A stretch of DNA of 64,000 nt, from NCBI GenBank assembly GCA_963210315.1, contig OY723237.1:992001-1056000 (forward strand), written 5' to 3'. Numbering within the stretch: the stretch's first letter is position 1; every line of letters begins with the position of its first letter. The translations under genes and the position numbers were made by a program. Source of the DNA: Rhynchopus euleeides (lineage: Eukaryota > Euglenozoa > Diplonemea > Diplonemida > Diplonemidae). The notes under the pieces are model-generated. The model made no database searches, was not told the DNA's origin, and worked only from the letters and a program-made list of their open reading frames with translations. Positions 10,501 through 19,690 of the stretch are shown here, piece after piece.

Positions 10501-10549
10501 TGAGTTGGCCCCACACTCTAACCCGAGTGGGGCATCCGCTGTGACGTAG
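4490..10549 (+). CDS. LINE ORF2: OTU protease, APE endonuclease, RT, RNase H
   Basis: There are 2019 codons open from the GTG after the ORF1 stop; the first ATG is at 4805. Numbering from 4490, an OTU-type cysteine protease domain lies at about 115-235 (DGNCQYTG with the candidate Cys near 123, and FHYDVL with the His near 230). An APE-like endonuclease follows at about 297-545 (QETR, GDLNT near 456, RLD, THCPLF). Reverse transcriptase is at about 840-1250: motif A LDFKKCFD near 981, GIMQGCP, and FVDD near 1073. A CCHC knuckle is near 1405-1425. RNase H is at about 1620-1760 (YFDGGARD, NNIAEYEG, RGDSQ, NVDADALS). The C-terminal 90 residues hold Cys/His pairs, probably zinc-binding. I see no restriction-like endonuclease motif. 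Confidence 0.9.
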   Translation: MRRPLKGGPGLHPKASGSPGGGADQGIGGAPVAQHPLAAGEPSPQPPHREPKPAGTGVTSAGPLDRARVHRSHAPGAGEPRGLRGGGGQEYSPSSVEQDDRWLAEMAQRLLAVREAVAKDGNCQYTGLAVQCAGWTAASLRAAVVEALGQDAERRATYAPDIDDPRAPPSYDDYIAAQAQSGVYGDGATLRVAAEVLGAQMWVLGTTDRLHLGRVGSGDKVICLTWRPFHYDVLRIPLTLARELAASTTNRWKLPTATPTPPPVAPTATAATTISPIRGPAPRPPSRRPAPRPASPGVLRVASANVTSLSTHLCDVADLKADVVALQETRVPDPSKGTLSSYFAAHGWSMHWGKGMPKVKGANGYEQTRPGGVAVMAKEGLVAQVVQPKTKLEKKLHDSTRLVHVVLATSNGKTALHILCVYGHSGMEVRVQRETLLQEALDLAAGLGQVPVLLLGDLNTNPETSAVLSQACRVGGWTDAAVSYAELKQQEVRNTCWASKEGTRLDICLLNPCAAPALRSVEVAEKGEYGIPTHCPLFVDLDLAAFRRPKQICILPAPFPKCKPTLGGAAAREVLLDVLTAEKTKKGATGAQLLRRASACSENFLKRVHVGQLGRQEAAYTGRAEGYHMQQSRVATKHRPASARGAGDKNTRAKDKLLGNLRTLILEGRHRLLESAPYPPTPNEEHAWDAAKKRLKGGGLPPGLEAALAGTTSQLPDLETMEMALVALEGSQRGMFDALRDERLRTWKARMQKAWTQEAGIVFSYLADRFCAPTTFMRREDGSFTACPKEADELLRSDTAWGGYFRKYATTPEPRWDTFRQRYSDFLPDPAEMECKTITAEDVGTALAKMSTSTSPGLHGWRVHELRQLPGDLLKLFAEVFNEVERSGEWPEQLMHAMICLIPKPGSSGEPLSQRPISITPVLYRVWAAIRVKPALKWLESIAPEDLHGCRPGHGAEDLIWHLAARIEEAHLTGQPLYGVALDFKKCFDTVPIDLTFCLAAELGFDGRVLRTLRAAYGSMQRHFRVSGTIGEGFLPTNGIMQGCPISVVLINVLVGVWMRMAEHRQGTRALSFVDDVYAVTPSPGTLQAVVDDSADFSHDTGMVICAEVKSHVFSTSPEPLTPIVYRTRDGTATPLRQRDSFDCLGAMLHARPLEGPEVPKSERVARRKEGAEQNLRRTSALPLPVQWKGQAAAMTAGSRLYYDALVTRWEDADIRRWRGLFVAALWSGPPRRAREAVLDVLHHAHRVDPAVAPRYRQITTWAMQVKKWGRCRVLSETAWDSRVRLTGTGPFALFRAALRWIGWSWSTATTLSYTDEAGRSIVFDPTAATTSGWGIFAHDLRQALRTQVAKALAGRRDDFAGAQHGIDGQATRCVLEGEGAAVTGYQRGLLRSVIAGAVPVRGRTGQGGICRYCNAGTPETVMHLWWECSAWDPIRQNHPITAVDRSTWPPCLALCGVAPAFRHGIPEDRQPLPLSFARRVDIVAQLHRYFIAILSARQEKDGLLDRSARHHRTLHYPWGWCTPNPERACIPVRAPSTVKQTWGKRPPELWVALCDWLRGLKWGPQGGEHTVTLMELAVDFELSTGLTLPEVETRRIRPHTPDPPERGPREARPRIPEDTAPGLTLYFDGGARDNGTPFALAGAGAVLYRDGLKVSEEILPLLNVRSNNIAEYEGVRAGLRLLRRGDPPPEGNVTVRGDSQVVLRHLKGEAVCRDKSLRPLFLSTARLAADLGPRITLTYEHVKRELNVDADALSNAAMDEAERQGETSQEQLRQDFAAFQKSILGKAHSLRQLCEVVRKTSKQPWHCGHTASSTVLTAIGGTVAGGLSRRAQLSPATESVMRSLQAHTAGPGLNQRDTAFHSRGMAWAATFAPQPHYPEGWQQAAQQWTASSRQANARTGRSWERRGAAPRTAPPGARRNAKMLTCALHWKPRCVDCRRRRLSEEDCCRDHHGKNDGLQVTMEFCKTHRMGRCGDCHSSAKSLTHCCGTHHAGYASRPPRSGTELAPHSNPSGASAVT

Positions 10550-10610
10550 GGGTGGGCGGGGAGTGGGCACAGATCCGCGCAGGGTTACCCACTTAAAACC
10601 ACTATCACTA

Positions 10611-10626
10611 CACACACACACACACC
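10611..10626. repeat. (CA)n microsatellite at LINE 3' junction
   Basis: About eight CA units follow the LINE 3' end and match the run before its 5' end, as expected for a duplicated target or a repeat-primed insertion. Twelve bases further on is the profilin exon 1 donor. Confidence 0.65.
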
Positions 10627-10639
10627 CCTTTGGGCATAC

Positions 10640-10706
10640 CTGCCGAGCACTTGCCGCTCTTCATCAGCACTTCATCCACAAAAGGCTGCCATGGCCCTGC
10701 AGGCAT
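10640..10706 (-). CDS. Profilin, exon 1 (N-terminal part)
   Basis: The ATG at 10706-10704 opens 22 codons plus one base. The reading is M-P-A-G-P-W-Q-P-F-V-D-E-V-L-M, which carries the conserved profilin N-terminal W-x-x-F/Y-V-D pattern. The exon ends in CAG with a GTATGC donor (10639 downward). Its last base plus the first two of exon 2 make a Gly codon, so the phases agree. The exon is too short to be found as a long ORF and was located by looking for the missing N-terminus of the gene. The intron is 8853 nt, or roughly 230 nt without the LINE, which is ordinary for this window. Confidence 0.82.
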
Positions 10707-11703
10707 GTTTGGTGTGCTGGCGTGCCGATGCACCCCGCCCTGCACCACCTACCCCCTCCCCCCCACCTCTCCTTCCCGCCTGTGGGTGGTGGGTGGGTGG
10801 GTCGTGTGTACAATACGGAACACCACTGATGCGAAAATCTCACTTCGCGCGTGCAACCGGACCCGGTAGGGGATGGGGGTGGGGGAGGGAAGGGGCTTTG
10901 AACCGTAAACGCACCCACCCTGCTCTTCAGAGAGGATGCCAAAAGGCACTCGTGTCTGCGTCGTGGTAGTGGGGCTCTTATGTGATTGTCTTTCTTGGGA
11001 GGGTGGGGGGCGGGAGGGTGCGCGACACGCTGGGCCAGAAAATGGCATGCATGTGGAGAAACAGCTTTCTTTTCAGCAGGTTGGTGTAGTTCTTCATCGT
11101 GCGCTGCTTCGTTTCCCATCGCATACACGGGTAAGTCCAGGGCACCAAGAGGGGGGGGGGGGTTGATTGTCGAGAGTGAATGAAAAAGCAAGTCTCCCAG
11201 CACCTTCTTGCAATGTTAGTCCTCAAGAGGGGGGGGGGGGGATTCATCTGTGCAGCCTCTGAAGCAACACCTTGCGAAATGAAGATGCCGTGGTTAAGAA
11301 TCACACAGAAAGGAAGCCGGGGTCGTCGGAAAAACACACAAGGGGGGAGAGAAGCGCGTGGCAAAAAAAATGGGGGGTGGGGAGTGCCGGGGTGATTTTG
11401 CTTTGCGTGTGCAACCTTCTGGGGGGCATGCAGTGTAGGTGAACAAAACATTGTCCCCACTGCAACCTTTTTTTAAAGATCTGCAGGCTTCCCGTGAGCA
11501 GGTGCGTTTGTCACAAAAAGGGGGTGACAGGGGAACTACATTGCTCTCAAGAAAAGGCCGGCACGCACAAACCCCAAAATATTTGAGGGCGGGTGGGGCG
11601 GGGGGCGATGCCTACAAACAATGTTACGTTGGGAGGGGGGAGGGGGAGAGAGGGGGGGCTCAGGAACACAAGACACCACCCCGCTTGAAACATCAAACAC
11701 AGC
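10707..11703. other. Profilin upstream region, no gene seen
   Basis: Low-complexity DNA with G-runs (11151-11162, 11229-11240). Two short dispersed repeats are present. The segment 11163-11225 resembles 61877-61940 (TTGTCGAGAGTGAA, then TCTCCCAGCACCTTCT). The segment 11439-11472 is the inverse of part of 16900-16935. The profilin promoter must lie here, but I cannot point to a motif. Confidence 0.4.
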
Positions 11704-11707
11704 AAAA

Positions 11708-11763
11708 TACTACGAGAAACACTTGGCCTCTATGCTGTGAGTGTTGCATTGGACGCTTCCACC
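11708..11763. repeat. Split direct repeat B, outer copy
   Basis: This 56-bp sequence (TACTACGAGAAACACTTGG to GACGCTTCCACC) is repeated exactly at 12065-12120. About 50 bp of different sequence, including a C-run, separates this copy from the A repeat. Confidence 0.75.
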
Positions 11764-11813
11764 TGTTGAACGGGCTCCACCTCTTGCACTTTGAACCCCC
11801 CCCCCCATATTTT

Positions 11814-12060
11814 TTTTTTGATTTGACAACTCCGGTTTGGTGTACCTCGATGAGCTTACCTTACCTTGTCGTCGGACACAACATATCATCGTTGTCCCAA
11901 ACCCCGTAACCCACGTGAAGTGGATCATCTGAAGTGCAGAATGAGGTGGAGCAGGTGGAGCACGAAACATAAGTAAACCATAGCAAGAGAGGCCAGCAGC
12001 AGTCCCGAGTCCATCGCGTTCCTCGTAGCATTTCCCGTACCACACAGGTGTGTTATGTGC
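11814..12060. repeat. Split direct repeat A, left copy
   Basis: This 247-bp sequence matches 16413-16659 almost base for base, from TTTTTTGATTTGACAACTCC to TGTGTTATGTGC. High identity suggests a recent insertion. Confidence 0.85.
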
Positions 12061-12064
12061 AAAA

Positions 12065-12120
12065 TACTACGAGAAACACTTGGCCTCTATGCTGTGAGTG
12101 TTGCATTGGACGCTTCCACC
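12065..12120. repeat. Split direct repeat B, inner copy
   Basis: Exact repeat of 11708-11763. It abuts the element interior, which begins CAGGACCCTTAGGACCC. Confidence 0.75.
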
Positions 12121-14040
12121 CAGGACCCTTAGGACCCAAGGACTTAGGGACGCCGCGCGAACGGTCTACTATTGAAGTGATCAGGCTCCGTCGCCCATCG
12201 TATGCATCCCTCCGATGGTAATGTACCGCTTTCTACGTTGTCACGAGCACCTTGTACGGAAAACGATCGAACCTCACTCGCTGAGGGGATCCGCCTGCCT
12301 CGGCCGTGTGCCGCCGTCGTGTGGTCAGCCTCGTGATTCTTGGTGTGCCCTATCGACAACATGCCTGTCTCTCCAGTTGCCGCACCCGGCGAGAGAGTTG
12401 ATGCGTCTCAACCCGGCGAAACTAAGGGGGCAAAGGTTGCACACAGCCCCGCCTGTGCTGCAACCACCCGCTCTTGGCTGACCCCCGACGTCTGGTGCGT
12501 TTCCCACTCCGGGTATTTGAATCCTCACCCTGTACCTCTTCGGGATCCTCCATCCCCTGGGGAACCCTTCCCCTCGAGGCTTCTTCACGTCTCCGACATA
12601 TTGGTGTGTGCCCACATGACCCTTCTTCCTGACATCCTCGATGTCGTTTTGCACCCCGGGCGATGCACTGAGACGGCCGTATCCAGGTAGTCAGTGGCCA
12701 TGCCCAGCCCCTCAGCGTGACAGTCCTCTGGTGCGCTCCCAGCACCACCACCGCGACGCTCGTGCATATTCAGCCACCATGACCCGGCAGCTCTCGCCTG
12801 GGGACAGGGCTCAGCGGATCGAGAAATCACAGTCTGAAACTCGCCTCCCAGCTCCTCTGCAGCAGTCTACTGTCCGGCCGTCTTAAACTCTCGCCCTTCG
12901 GGAGCCCGGCCAACACCCGGTGCTTTCCGGCGTGATCTCGATCGCTCTGTGGCTCTCTGTGTCCTCTCCGGTCTTCGCTGGCTGCGAGCGAGTTGCGGGG
13001 TGAAGCCCAACGCGCCTCTTCATGGCGCACTGGAGACGCTGCATGGAGTGCCCAGGGGTAGGTGTGAGAGGTGCCGGCCCTTCTGGGTGAAAGAGGGCGA
13101 TCGCGCGCACTGTCGTCTCCTGAACTCCGCTCGAGCGGTGGACAACACGTTCCTGCGGCCCCCTTCCCACTGGGCTGATCCCCACTGTACCTGCCCCATC
13201 GCCCGCCTCGTAGACAGCGCATCAAACGGAGGCCCTGTGGCCCCACGTGGCGTCGATTCAGTGGTAACGCCCGGACTCAGTGTGGAGGGCGTATTTCCCG
13301 GTGCGTGAGGAAATTCGAGGCCCTGGAGGTGTGGGCATGCCAGAAGGATTCTCGGAGTCGCCTTCTTAATGAGAGAGGTGAGTCCCCGCGGACCGGAGCT
13401 TGTCGCACGCTGCAGTCGCTGTTCGGGCTTGTCGAGTAGGCTGCTGGGTACTCGGGAAGACTGGCCGACTGCCCCCCAACCTTGTGGAATGATCTCGGCC
13501 CGCTGCCATGGCTGCGGTTTCGGTGGACCCCCTCAGCGGCGGCACCGCTGACACAGGCGATGCGGACGCGTCTCTCAGTCGCTGCTTCTTTTGCTCCCCG
13601 AGCAGTGCAGCTTGGGAGAGCGTCTCGGCTGTGTTGGATACCTGATCTCTGTGTATGTCCCACGGCACCTCGCAGGTGTCCAGTCAGCAGCTCCCCTTCC
13701 CTGCATGGAACTGTGAGGTCGTACGTCTCAACACCGGGCCACAGACGCCCGGAACTCCCCCTGACCCCTGTGAATAATGCAGGCTTGAATGTGTGTCCCC
13801 CGGCAGGGAGACTATGCTTCGACGGAGTATGCCCCGCTTGGGGCGTGTGCGGGCATCCGCTTGACGCCGGGGTGCGCGTAGTCGGCATTCGCGCAGATAA
13901 GCTGGGCACGACAGACGTGCCGGCTTCTCGGGGGCGTGTCCGGGGGCGTTGCATTGGTACACGAAAACTGTCGCCCTCGGAAAGCTCACGTCGCGTCACC
14001 GTGCTCGAGCTGGATCTGGCAGGCTGTGTGTGACAGGCCA
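12121..14040. other. Element interior without recognisable protein
   Basis: Several overlapping open frames (for example 13277-14095 and 12827-13246, minus strand) have no catalytic motif of RT, RNase H or tyrosine recombinase, and their compositions look arbitrary. This part may be degenerate or captured DNA, or a non-coding core. Confidence 0.35.
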
Positions 14041-14379
14041 CCCTTCCGCCTTCAGGTGCCGTCGCTCGGGCAAAAAGGGTGTATTTCTCAATCAAGAGAG
14101 TATGCCCCTCACGATTGTGGCACGATTGTGTCTCCCCGGGTCAGGCTCGGTATTCCAGTCGAAAGCGTAAATGCCCCTCGGCACTGTGCTGGGCGGGGTT
14201 GTGTCTCGGTCAGGAGAGGAGGTGCCCCTCAGGCAAAATCCTGCGTCTCGCGGTCGGGAGTGAGTGCCCCTCGGCAGGAATGTGTCTCGGCCAGGTGTCC
14301 CTCAGGCAGGGAATGTAATGTCTCGGCCCGGTGTCCCTCGGGCATGAATGTGCGTCTTGGCCAGGTGCCCCTCAGGCAG

Positions 14380-14995
14380 GGTGCCCCGTAGGCGGAAGTG
14401 TATGTCGCGGCCAGATGCCCCTCAGGCAGGGTGCCCCGTAGGCGGAAATGTATGTCTTGACCAGGTGCCCCTCGGGCAGGGTGCCTCGTAGGCGGAAGTG
14501 TATGTCTTGGCCAGGTGCCCCTCGGGCAGGGTGCCTCGTAGGCGGAAGTGTATGTCTTGGCCAGGTGCCCCTCGGGCAGGGTGTCTCGTAGGCGGAAGTG
14601 TCTGTCTTGGCCAGGTGCCCCTCGGGCAGGGTGCCTCGTAGGCGGAAGTGTATGTCTTGGCCAGGTGCCCCTCGGGCAGGGTGCCTCGTAGGCGGAAGTG
14701 TCTGTCTTGGCCAGGTGCCCCTCGGGCAGGGTGCCTCGTAGGCGGAAGTGTATGTCTTGGCCAGGTGCCCCTCGGGCAGGGTGCCTCGTAGGCGGAAGTG
14801 TATGTCTTGGCCAGGTGCCCCTCGGGCAGGGTGCCTCGTAGGCAGAGGTGTCTGTCTTGGCCAGGTGCCCCTCGGGCAGGGTGCCCCGTAGGCGGAAGTG
14901 TGTGTCTTGACCAGGTGCCCCTCGGGCAGGGTGCCTCGTAGGCGGAAATGTATGTCTTGGCCAGGTGCTCCTCAGGCAGGGTGCCCCGCAAGCGT
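14380..14995. repeat. 50-bp minisatellite array
   Basis: About twelve tandem 50-bp units have the consensus GTGCCTCGTAGGCGGAAGTG, then TATGTCTTGGCCAGGTGCCC, then CTCGGGCAGG. Because 50 is not a multiple of three, the 189-aa minus-strand ORF across it repeats every 50 residues and is probably an artefact. More diverged relatives (CTCGGGCAGG-like cores) flank it from 14200 to 15140. Confidence 0.9.
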
Positions 14996-15599
14996 AAGCT
15001 GTAGGTATGTCGTGGCCAGGTGCCCCTCAGGCAAGTAATGTCTCGGCGAGATGCCCCTCGGGCAGGAAAAATGCGTCTCGGCTAGGTGCCCCTCAGGCAG
15101 AAGTGGGTGTCTCGGTCCGATGCTCCTCGGCAAGATCGTGTCTCGGTCAGGAAAGTAGGAGTTGGATATCACTGACGTCACTTTGCTGCATCAGTATCGA
15201 CCCATTTATCAGCACCCGACTGTTGCTCTTGGTCCCGCCTTTGTCAGCGCCTCTGTGACGGAACCTCCAGCTGAAGTATGCGTTTGGAAACCTTGAGCGC
15301 GATCAAGCGTGAAGCAGGTTTTCGGCGAGGCGCGGTGATAGTCTCGATGGCTGATGGGAATGTCCTCAATCCGCTGCGGCCACGGGCGCAGCGCTGTCCC
15401 GCTGTCACGTTCATAAGCGGCGGAGGACCACCTTGAACACCACGGCGTCATCATCCCCATCTTTTTGCGCCCCTCCTTCGTGCTGATCCCCCCGTGCACC
15501 TCGCCGTCATTTATTAGAACCAGTGCGTGGGGGTGTTGTTGTCCTCAACCGCGGCTTCGGCCCTCTTGAGACCTGACACGAGCATGGTGTGAGGGTCGT

Positions 15600-16290
15600 C
15601 TTCTCGGTCGGGATTTGGTGCCCCTCGGGCAAGATTGTGTATCTCTCGGTCGGGAGAGCGGGTGCCCCTCGGGCAAAATTTTTGTCTCGGTCAGGAGAAC
15701 AGGTGCCCCTCGGGCGAGATGCTGCGTCTCTCGGTCGGGAGAGTGGGTGCCCCTCGGGCATAGTTTTGTCTCGGTCAGGATAACGGGTGCCCCTCGGGCA
15801 AAACTGCGTGTCTCTCGGTCGGGAGAGTGAGTGCCCCTCGGGCAGAATATTGTCTCGGTCAGGAGAACAGGTGCCCCTCGGGCGAGATGCTGCGTCTCTC
15901 GGTCGGGAGAGTGGATGCCCCTCGGGCAGAATATTGTCTCGGTCAGGAGAACAGGTGCCCCTCGGGCAAGACTGCGTGTCTCTCGGTCGGGAGAGTAGGT
16001 GCCCCTCGGGCAAAATTTTTGTCTCGGTCAGGAGAACAGGTGCCCCTCGGGCGAGATGCTGCGTCTCTCGGTCGGGAGAGTGGGTGCCCCTCGGGCAGAA
16101 TATTGTCTCGGTCAGGAGAACAGGTGCCCCTCGGGCAAAACTGCGTGTCTCTCGGTCGGGAGAGTGAGTGCCCCTCGGGCAGAATATTGTCTCGGTCAGG
16201 AAACCAGGTGCCCCTCGGGCAAGACTGCGTGTCTCTCGGTCAGGAGAGTGGGTGCCCCTCGGGCAGGGTAGAATGCTGCGTCTCTCGGAC
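15600..16290. repeat. Second minisatellite array, ~84-bp higher-order unit
   Basis: Alternating units of about 40 and 43 bp share GTGCCCCTCGGGC. They end in either TTGTCTCGGTCAGGAGAACA or GCGTCTCTCGGTCGGGAGAG. About eight double units are present. The shared CTCGGGCA core indicates common descent with the 50-bp array. This lies just inside the right A repeat. Confidence 0.85.
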
Positions 16291-16412
16291 GGTCAGATCG
16301 TGTGTCCCTCAGTCAGGAGAGGAGGTCTCGGTCGCTAAAAACGCGCCCCCTCGGGCAGAGTGGTTGTGTCATCGCTGTTGTGTCACACCAATTGCCTCTC
16401 GGGCGGTGTGTC

Positions 16413-16659
16413 TTTTTTGATTTGACAACTCCGGTTTGGTGTACCTCGATGAGCTTACCTTACCTTGTCGTCGGACACAACATATCATCGTTGTCCCAAA
16501 CCCCGTAACCCACGTGAAGTGGATCATCTGAAGTGCAGAATGAGGTGGAGCAGGTGGAGCACGAAACATAAGTAAACCATAGCAAGAGAGGCCAGCAGCA
16601 GTCCCGAGTCCATCGCGTTCCTCGTAGCATTTCCCGTACCACACAGGTGTGTTATGTGC
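16413..16659. repeat. Split direct repeat A, right terminal copy
   Basis: This is the second copy of the 247-bp repeat. It ends TGTGC followed by an A-run and then unrelated flank, marking the element's outer end. Confidence 0.85.
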
Positions 16660-16663
16660 AAAA

Positions 16664-18875
16664 AAAAACAAAGATGTGTGGATGTGAAAGACAATGCACG
16701 TGGGGCGGCATGGGGGCAAATTACTGCCCTGCCCGTTGGCATCACTCCTCATTGCTACAGGGCACTAGGCATCCAGGTTGTGTGGCTGGGGATGGGGGTG
16801 GGGCGCAATGCCAAACCTGCACTGTGAAGTGAAAATAAATACTCTCAATTTTTTTTGTGGCAAACGCACCGTGCTCACGGAAAGCGTTCAGATCGAAACA
16901 AAAAGGTTGCAGTGGGAGCAATGTTTTGTTCACATACACCCCGCGCCCCAACGCGCAGGTGACCAGAATGTTGCACAACCAACGCATGATGAGGCCAGAC
17001 GCCTGTCCTACCCTCACCCTCCCTGTTGTTCGGGGAACATGATATCGCCCGAAAAGGAAAGGAAGGTGCCACAAACGCATGCAGACTATTTTGAACTACT
17101 TTGCAGTTGCTGTGGTGCCACAATCACACACAGCCCCATCAATCCCTGACGCCTCCCACCTCGAAGTTTAGGGGTATATTTTTTTCGACCTGTGATTTGC
17201 AGCCTCGCTGCTGCTCCTTGCGGTATGCGGTCAACGCCAGAAAATCACATTTTTTGACAGCCACTGGCAGAATGCCATTTCATTTCGGCGTTGAAGATGC
17301 CTTTTCAGATTCCTTTTGGCGGCGAAAAATGAGGGCGGTGATTGAATCAAGGGGCGGGGAGGAGGGCGAAGGCAATGATCACAACAATCATGACGTTACC
17401 GGGAGAAAGAGGCGACCAAAGTGTGTAACAAGATGTGTAAAAAAACATGAAATACGACTGTGTGTGTGGGAGGGAGAGGGGTAGAGCAGGGGGGATGTTT
17501 GCTTTTTTGCGGCAAGGGTGTCTTGTTGTGTTTCTGCCAACGGCATATCCAGTTCACGTGCAGGGGGGGGGGGGGGTGGGTGGGTGGGTGGGTTTGAAAT
17601 CCCCTCCTCGGAAGCATGAGAGGGGGCTTCAGAACCCAAATACACACTCTGAAGCATTTGCACAGCCGAAGCTTTTTTTCTGGATGCCTAACCTGCAGCG
17701 AGGGCAAGCGCGAGTTGCGCCACTGCACTCATGATCACCCGCGTGCCATGCTGTGGCTGTGTTGGCCACACACGAATGAAATGGAAGGAGGGTTTTTTTG
17801 TATGACGCGGTGCAGAAAAAGTACGGTTTTCGCGCATTTCCCATTATATTATTGGAATAACGCCGAATAGTTGCCGAAGCTTACCGGATTCGCGAAGGCA
17901 CCACTGGAGCGAGGTAACATATAAAGAATTGGAGGTTGCGTTCATTGTTTTGCACAAACGGTGCCCTGCTAGCACACGTGTGTGCTGCAGGGTGCCGAAC
18001 CTTGTAAGTCTGTTCTAGTTAGAAACCACGTTGTTCTGCCCAAAATCACTATCTGCCTGCAATGTGTGTGAACCCAGCCCCTCCCCATTTCTAGAATTCT
18101 GCTGGAAAGGTGGTGTAAGCTCAGATCCACACGAATGAGCTCAATTATTTCTGACAAAGGGCATGGGGCGTCTTCCCCACTGTTTTGAGGTACACTGTGC
18201 ATGTATGGGTGCCCATACGTGCGTTATGATTCACCATTATCTTTTTGAACTGATTTGCAACGAATTTTGGCCATGTTCGTAGCCGCTACTAGCCGCTCAC
18301 AATTGCAGAAAAGTGAGCACATGGCGACCAACAAGATCTGGGTCACACAGACGCAGTGTTTGGCACAGAGTGAAGGCCCTCTGTTCTCTTTCTTCGACAT
18401 GGCCTGGGACAGGTTGTAAACTATCGGTGCCCCGCAAAACTATGAAATCTGGGGTTCGTGCAGCATTGTTGCTGAGAAAGCGAACGGCAAAACGAGAAAA
18501 AAAAAAGAATTCTTTCGCTAATCGCACACGGATGTGGGCAAGCTGTGCCGTGAGGTGGTGGCGGCAAACCCGCCTTTTCTTTCTCGCCTTTCTTTGTCCT
18601 TTGACGGGGCTTTCGCCGTTATTTGTCGTGATTTTCGTTGCTCGCGCAAAAAGGATTGCCGGGTTTCTTATGTTTTGTTTGTGCAACCGGAGACTTCGTC
18701 TCGCGGAAATCCGGTGCGATTTGGCAGGCACAAAGAGACTGCGCCTCACGACAACCACCGAGTCACTTCTCCTATCTGCACGGGCTCCATATCGGCCTAT
18801 CATACCTGATGCCAGCCCCTCTGTTGGAAGACATAAATATGCATGACCCAACCACTGCACTACACTGCTGTTGGA
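16664..18875. other. Gene-poor stretch with dispersed repeats
   Basis: The segment 16900-16980 matches 41088-41165 (AAGGTTGCAGTGGGAG and CCCCAACGYGCAGGTGACCAG). A (GGGT)n-like run lies at 17564-17594. The opposed ORFs at 18297-18986 and 18313-18846 have no recognisable domain. No exon or RNA gene could be supported. Confidence 0.4.
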
Positions 18876-18879
18876 ACGC

Positions 18880-18960
18880 AAAACCACCCACTCTAGGTGC
18901 CACCACTCCGCCAGTCTGATGAAGCCATGTGAGCGGGGGTCGCAAAGATCCAGCCAAAAA
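18880..18960 (+). repeat. CTGATGA-type hairpin repeat, diverged copy
   Basis: It shares the order GGAACGCAAAACCACCC, CCAGTCTGATGAAG, GTCGCAAAGATCCAGC with copies at 36910-36995 and 60185-60265. The pairing arms are weaker here than at 36910. See the findings for the common fold. Confidence 0.5.
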
Positions 18961-19384
18961 AACTGCTTTCTCGGACACTCCACCATGACCCCGCAAACCG
19001 CTCGAATGCTTGACGAGCGCTGCAGCGTCGGGGGTGGATGTCCACACTTTGAAGCCTTGAGGCGACCCGAAAGGCATCACGCGAGCGGCCACCCCCTGAG
19101 CCTTGGGGAGCGTCTCTGTGAGCATCTCTGATCGCGCGCGTGTGCGTCACTTCACAAACACTCTAGGGCCTTCACTCCGACTGCCGGGCGGCAGTCAATG
19201 AGGGGAAAGGTGAGGAGCCCTTCCTCATGGGTAGCAAAGGGGACGCAATCAATATCCACTGTGGACACCAGGGCTTTTCCTAAATCTGGGGGTTCGGGGG
19301 GCTGGTGACCGAAATCGGATACAAAAAAAACGCGCTACTGAGGCACCTGTTTGGGGGGCTCAAAACTGATCGCATCGCCGCACA

Positions 19385-19690
19385 TGACTGGCGTTATTGC
19401 ATTATTTGAGCTCCGTGCGGATCGTAGTGGGGTCATTTTGGTGGTGTGCGTGCCAAGTTTCACCCATGAAATGTGGGTCTGGTTCAGGGACTTCTGAAGG
19501 GAGGATGTGACTGGGAGGCCAGAAATCAGCCCACCCACACCACCCACCCAGCGGGACCCCACTTACAGGTTTTTCAAAACCCTGCTCCTCTGAATATTTG
19601 GGATCTGTGCGGATCGCGGTGGGATCATTTTGGCCCTGGGGTGTCTGTTTGCACCCCTTACTCGGGGTTGCCATGTGGGCTCAGACCCCC
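19385..19690. repeat. Diverged copy of the ~185-bp satellite
   Basis: About one and a half units are related to the array at 41600-42400. Shared blocks include GTGGGGTCATTTTGGTGGTG, GTGGGTCTGGTTCAGGGACT and CCCAGCGGGACCCC. Confidence 0.7.

Larger units (their letters stand above)
1989..10610 (+). mobile_element. Full-length LINE with OTU-APE-RT-RNase H polyprotein
   Basis: This 8.6-kb non-LTR retrotransposon lies in the profilin intron, antisense to profilin. It has a very short 5' leader (about 26 nt), ORF1 (coiled coil) and a 2-kb-codon ORF2. The 3' tail is about 60 nt, ending CACTTAAAACCACTATCACTA, without poly(A). The tail and the 5' end both abut (CA)n, which suggests insertion into a microsatellite. 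Both ORFs are intact and all catalytic motifs of APE, RT and RNase H are present, so it is a recent and possibly active copy. I cannot place it in a named clade. Dualen/RandI-like algal LINEs are worth comparing because of the OTU domain. Confidence 0.9.
11704..16663 (-). mobile_element. Non-autonomous split-direct-repeat (DIRS/Ngaro-type) element
   Basis: Two near-identical 247-bp repeats (A: 11814-12060 and 16413-16659) and a 56-bp repeat (B: 11708-11763 and 12065-12120) are arranged B-A-B-interior-A. Read on the minus strand this is A1-interior-B1-A2-B2, the layout of split direct repeats in Ngaro/PAT-like retrotransposons. The interior starts with CAGGACCCT right after B, as in the autonomous element at 48616-53678. 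Both outer ends abut AAAA, also as there. The 4.3-kb interior has no recognisable gag, recombinase or RT and is largely minisatellite, so it would depend on proteins made elsewhere. Confidence 0.7.

Noticed and set aside
14422-14991. 189-aa minus-strand repetitive ORF
   Set aside because: It is the translation of a 50-bp minisatellite. The repeat shifts frame every unit and merely lacks stops by composition.
11814-16659. Ordinary LTR retrotransposon with 247-bp LTRs
   Set aside because: The ends lack TG...CA and a 4-6 bp duplication, and the additional 56-bp repeat gives a B-A-B-interior-A pattern that fits split direct repeats better.
18297-18986. 229-aa minus-strand ORF as a host gene
   Set aside because: No domain, mixed composition, overlapped by an equally long plus-strand ORF and repeats.
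19269-19320. Left end of another hAT (CAGGGCTTTTCC)
   Set aside because: No matching right end or GTGGACAC duplication was found.
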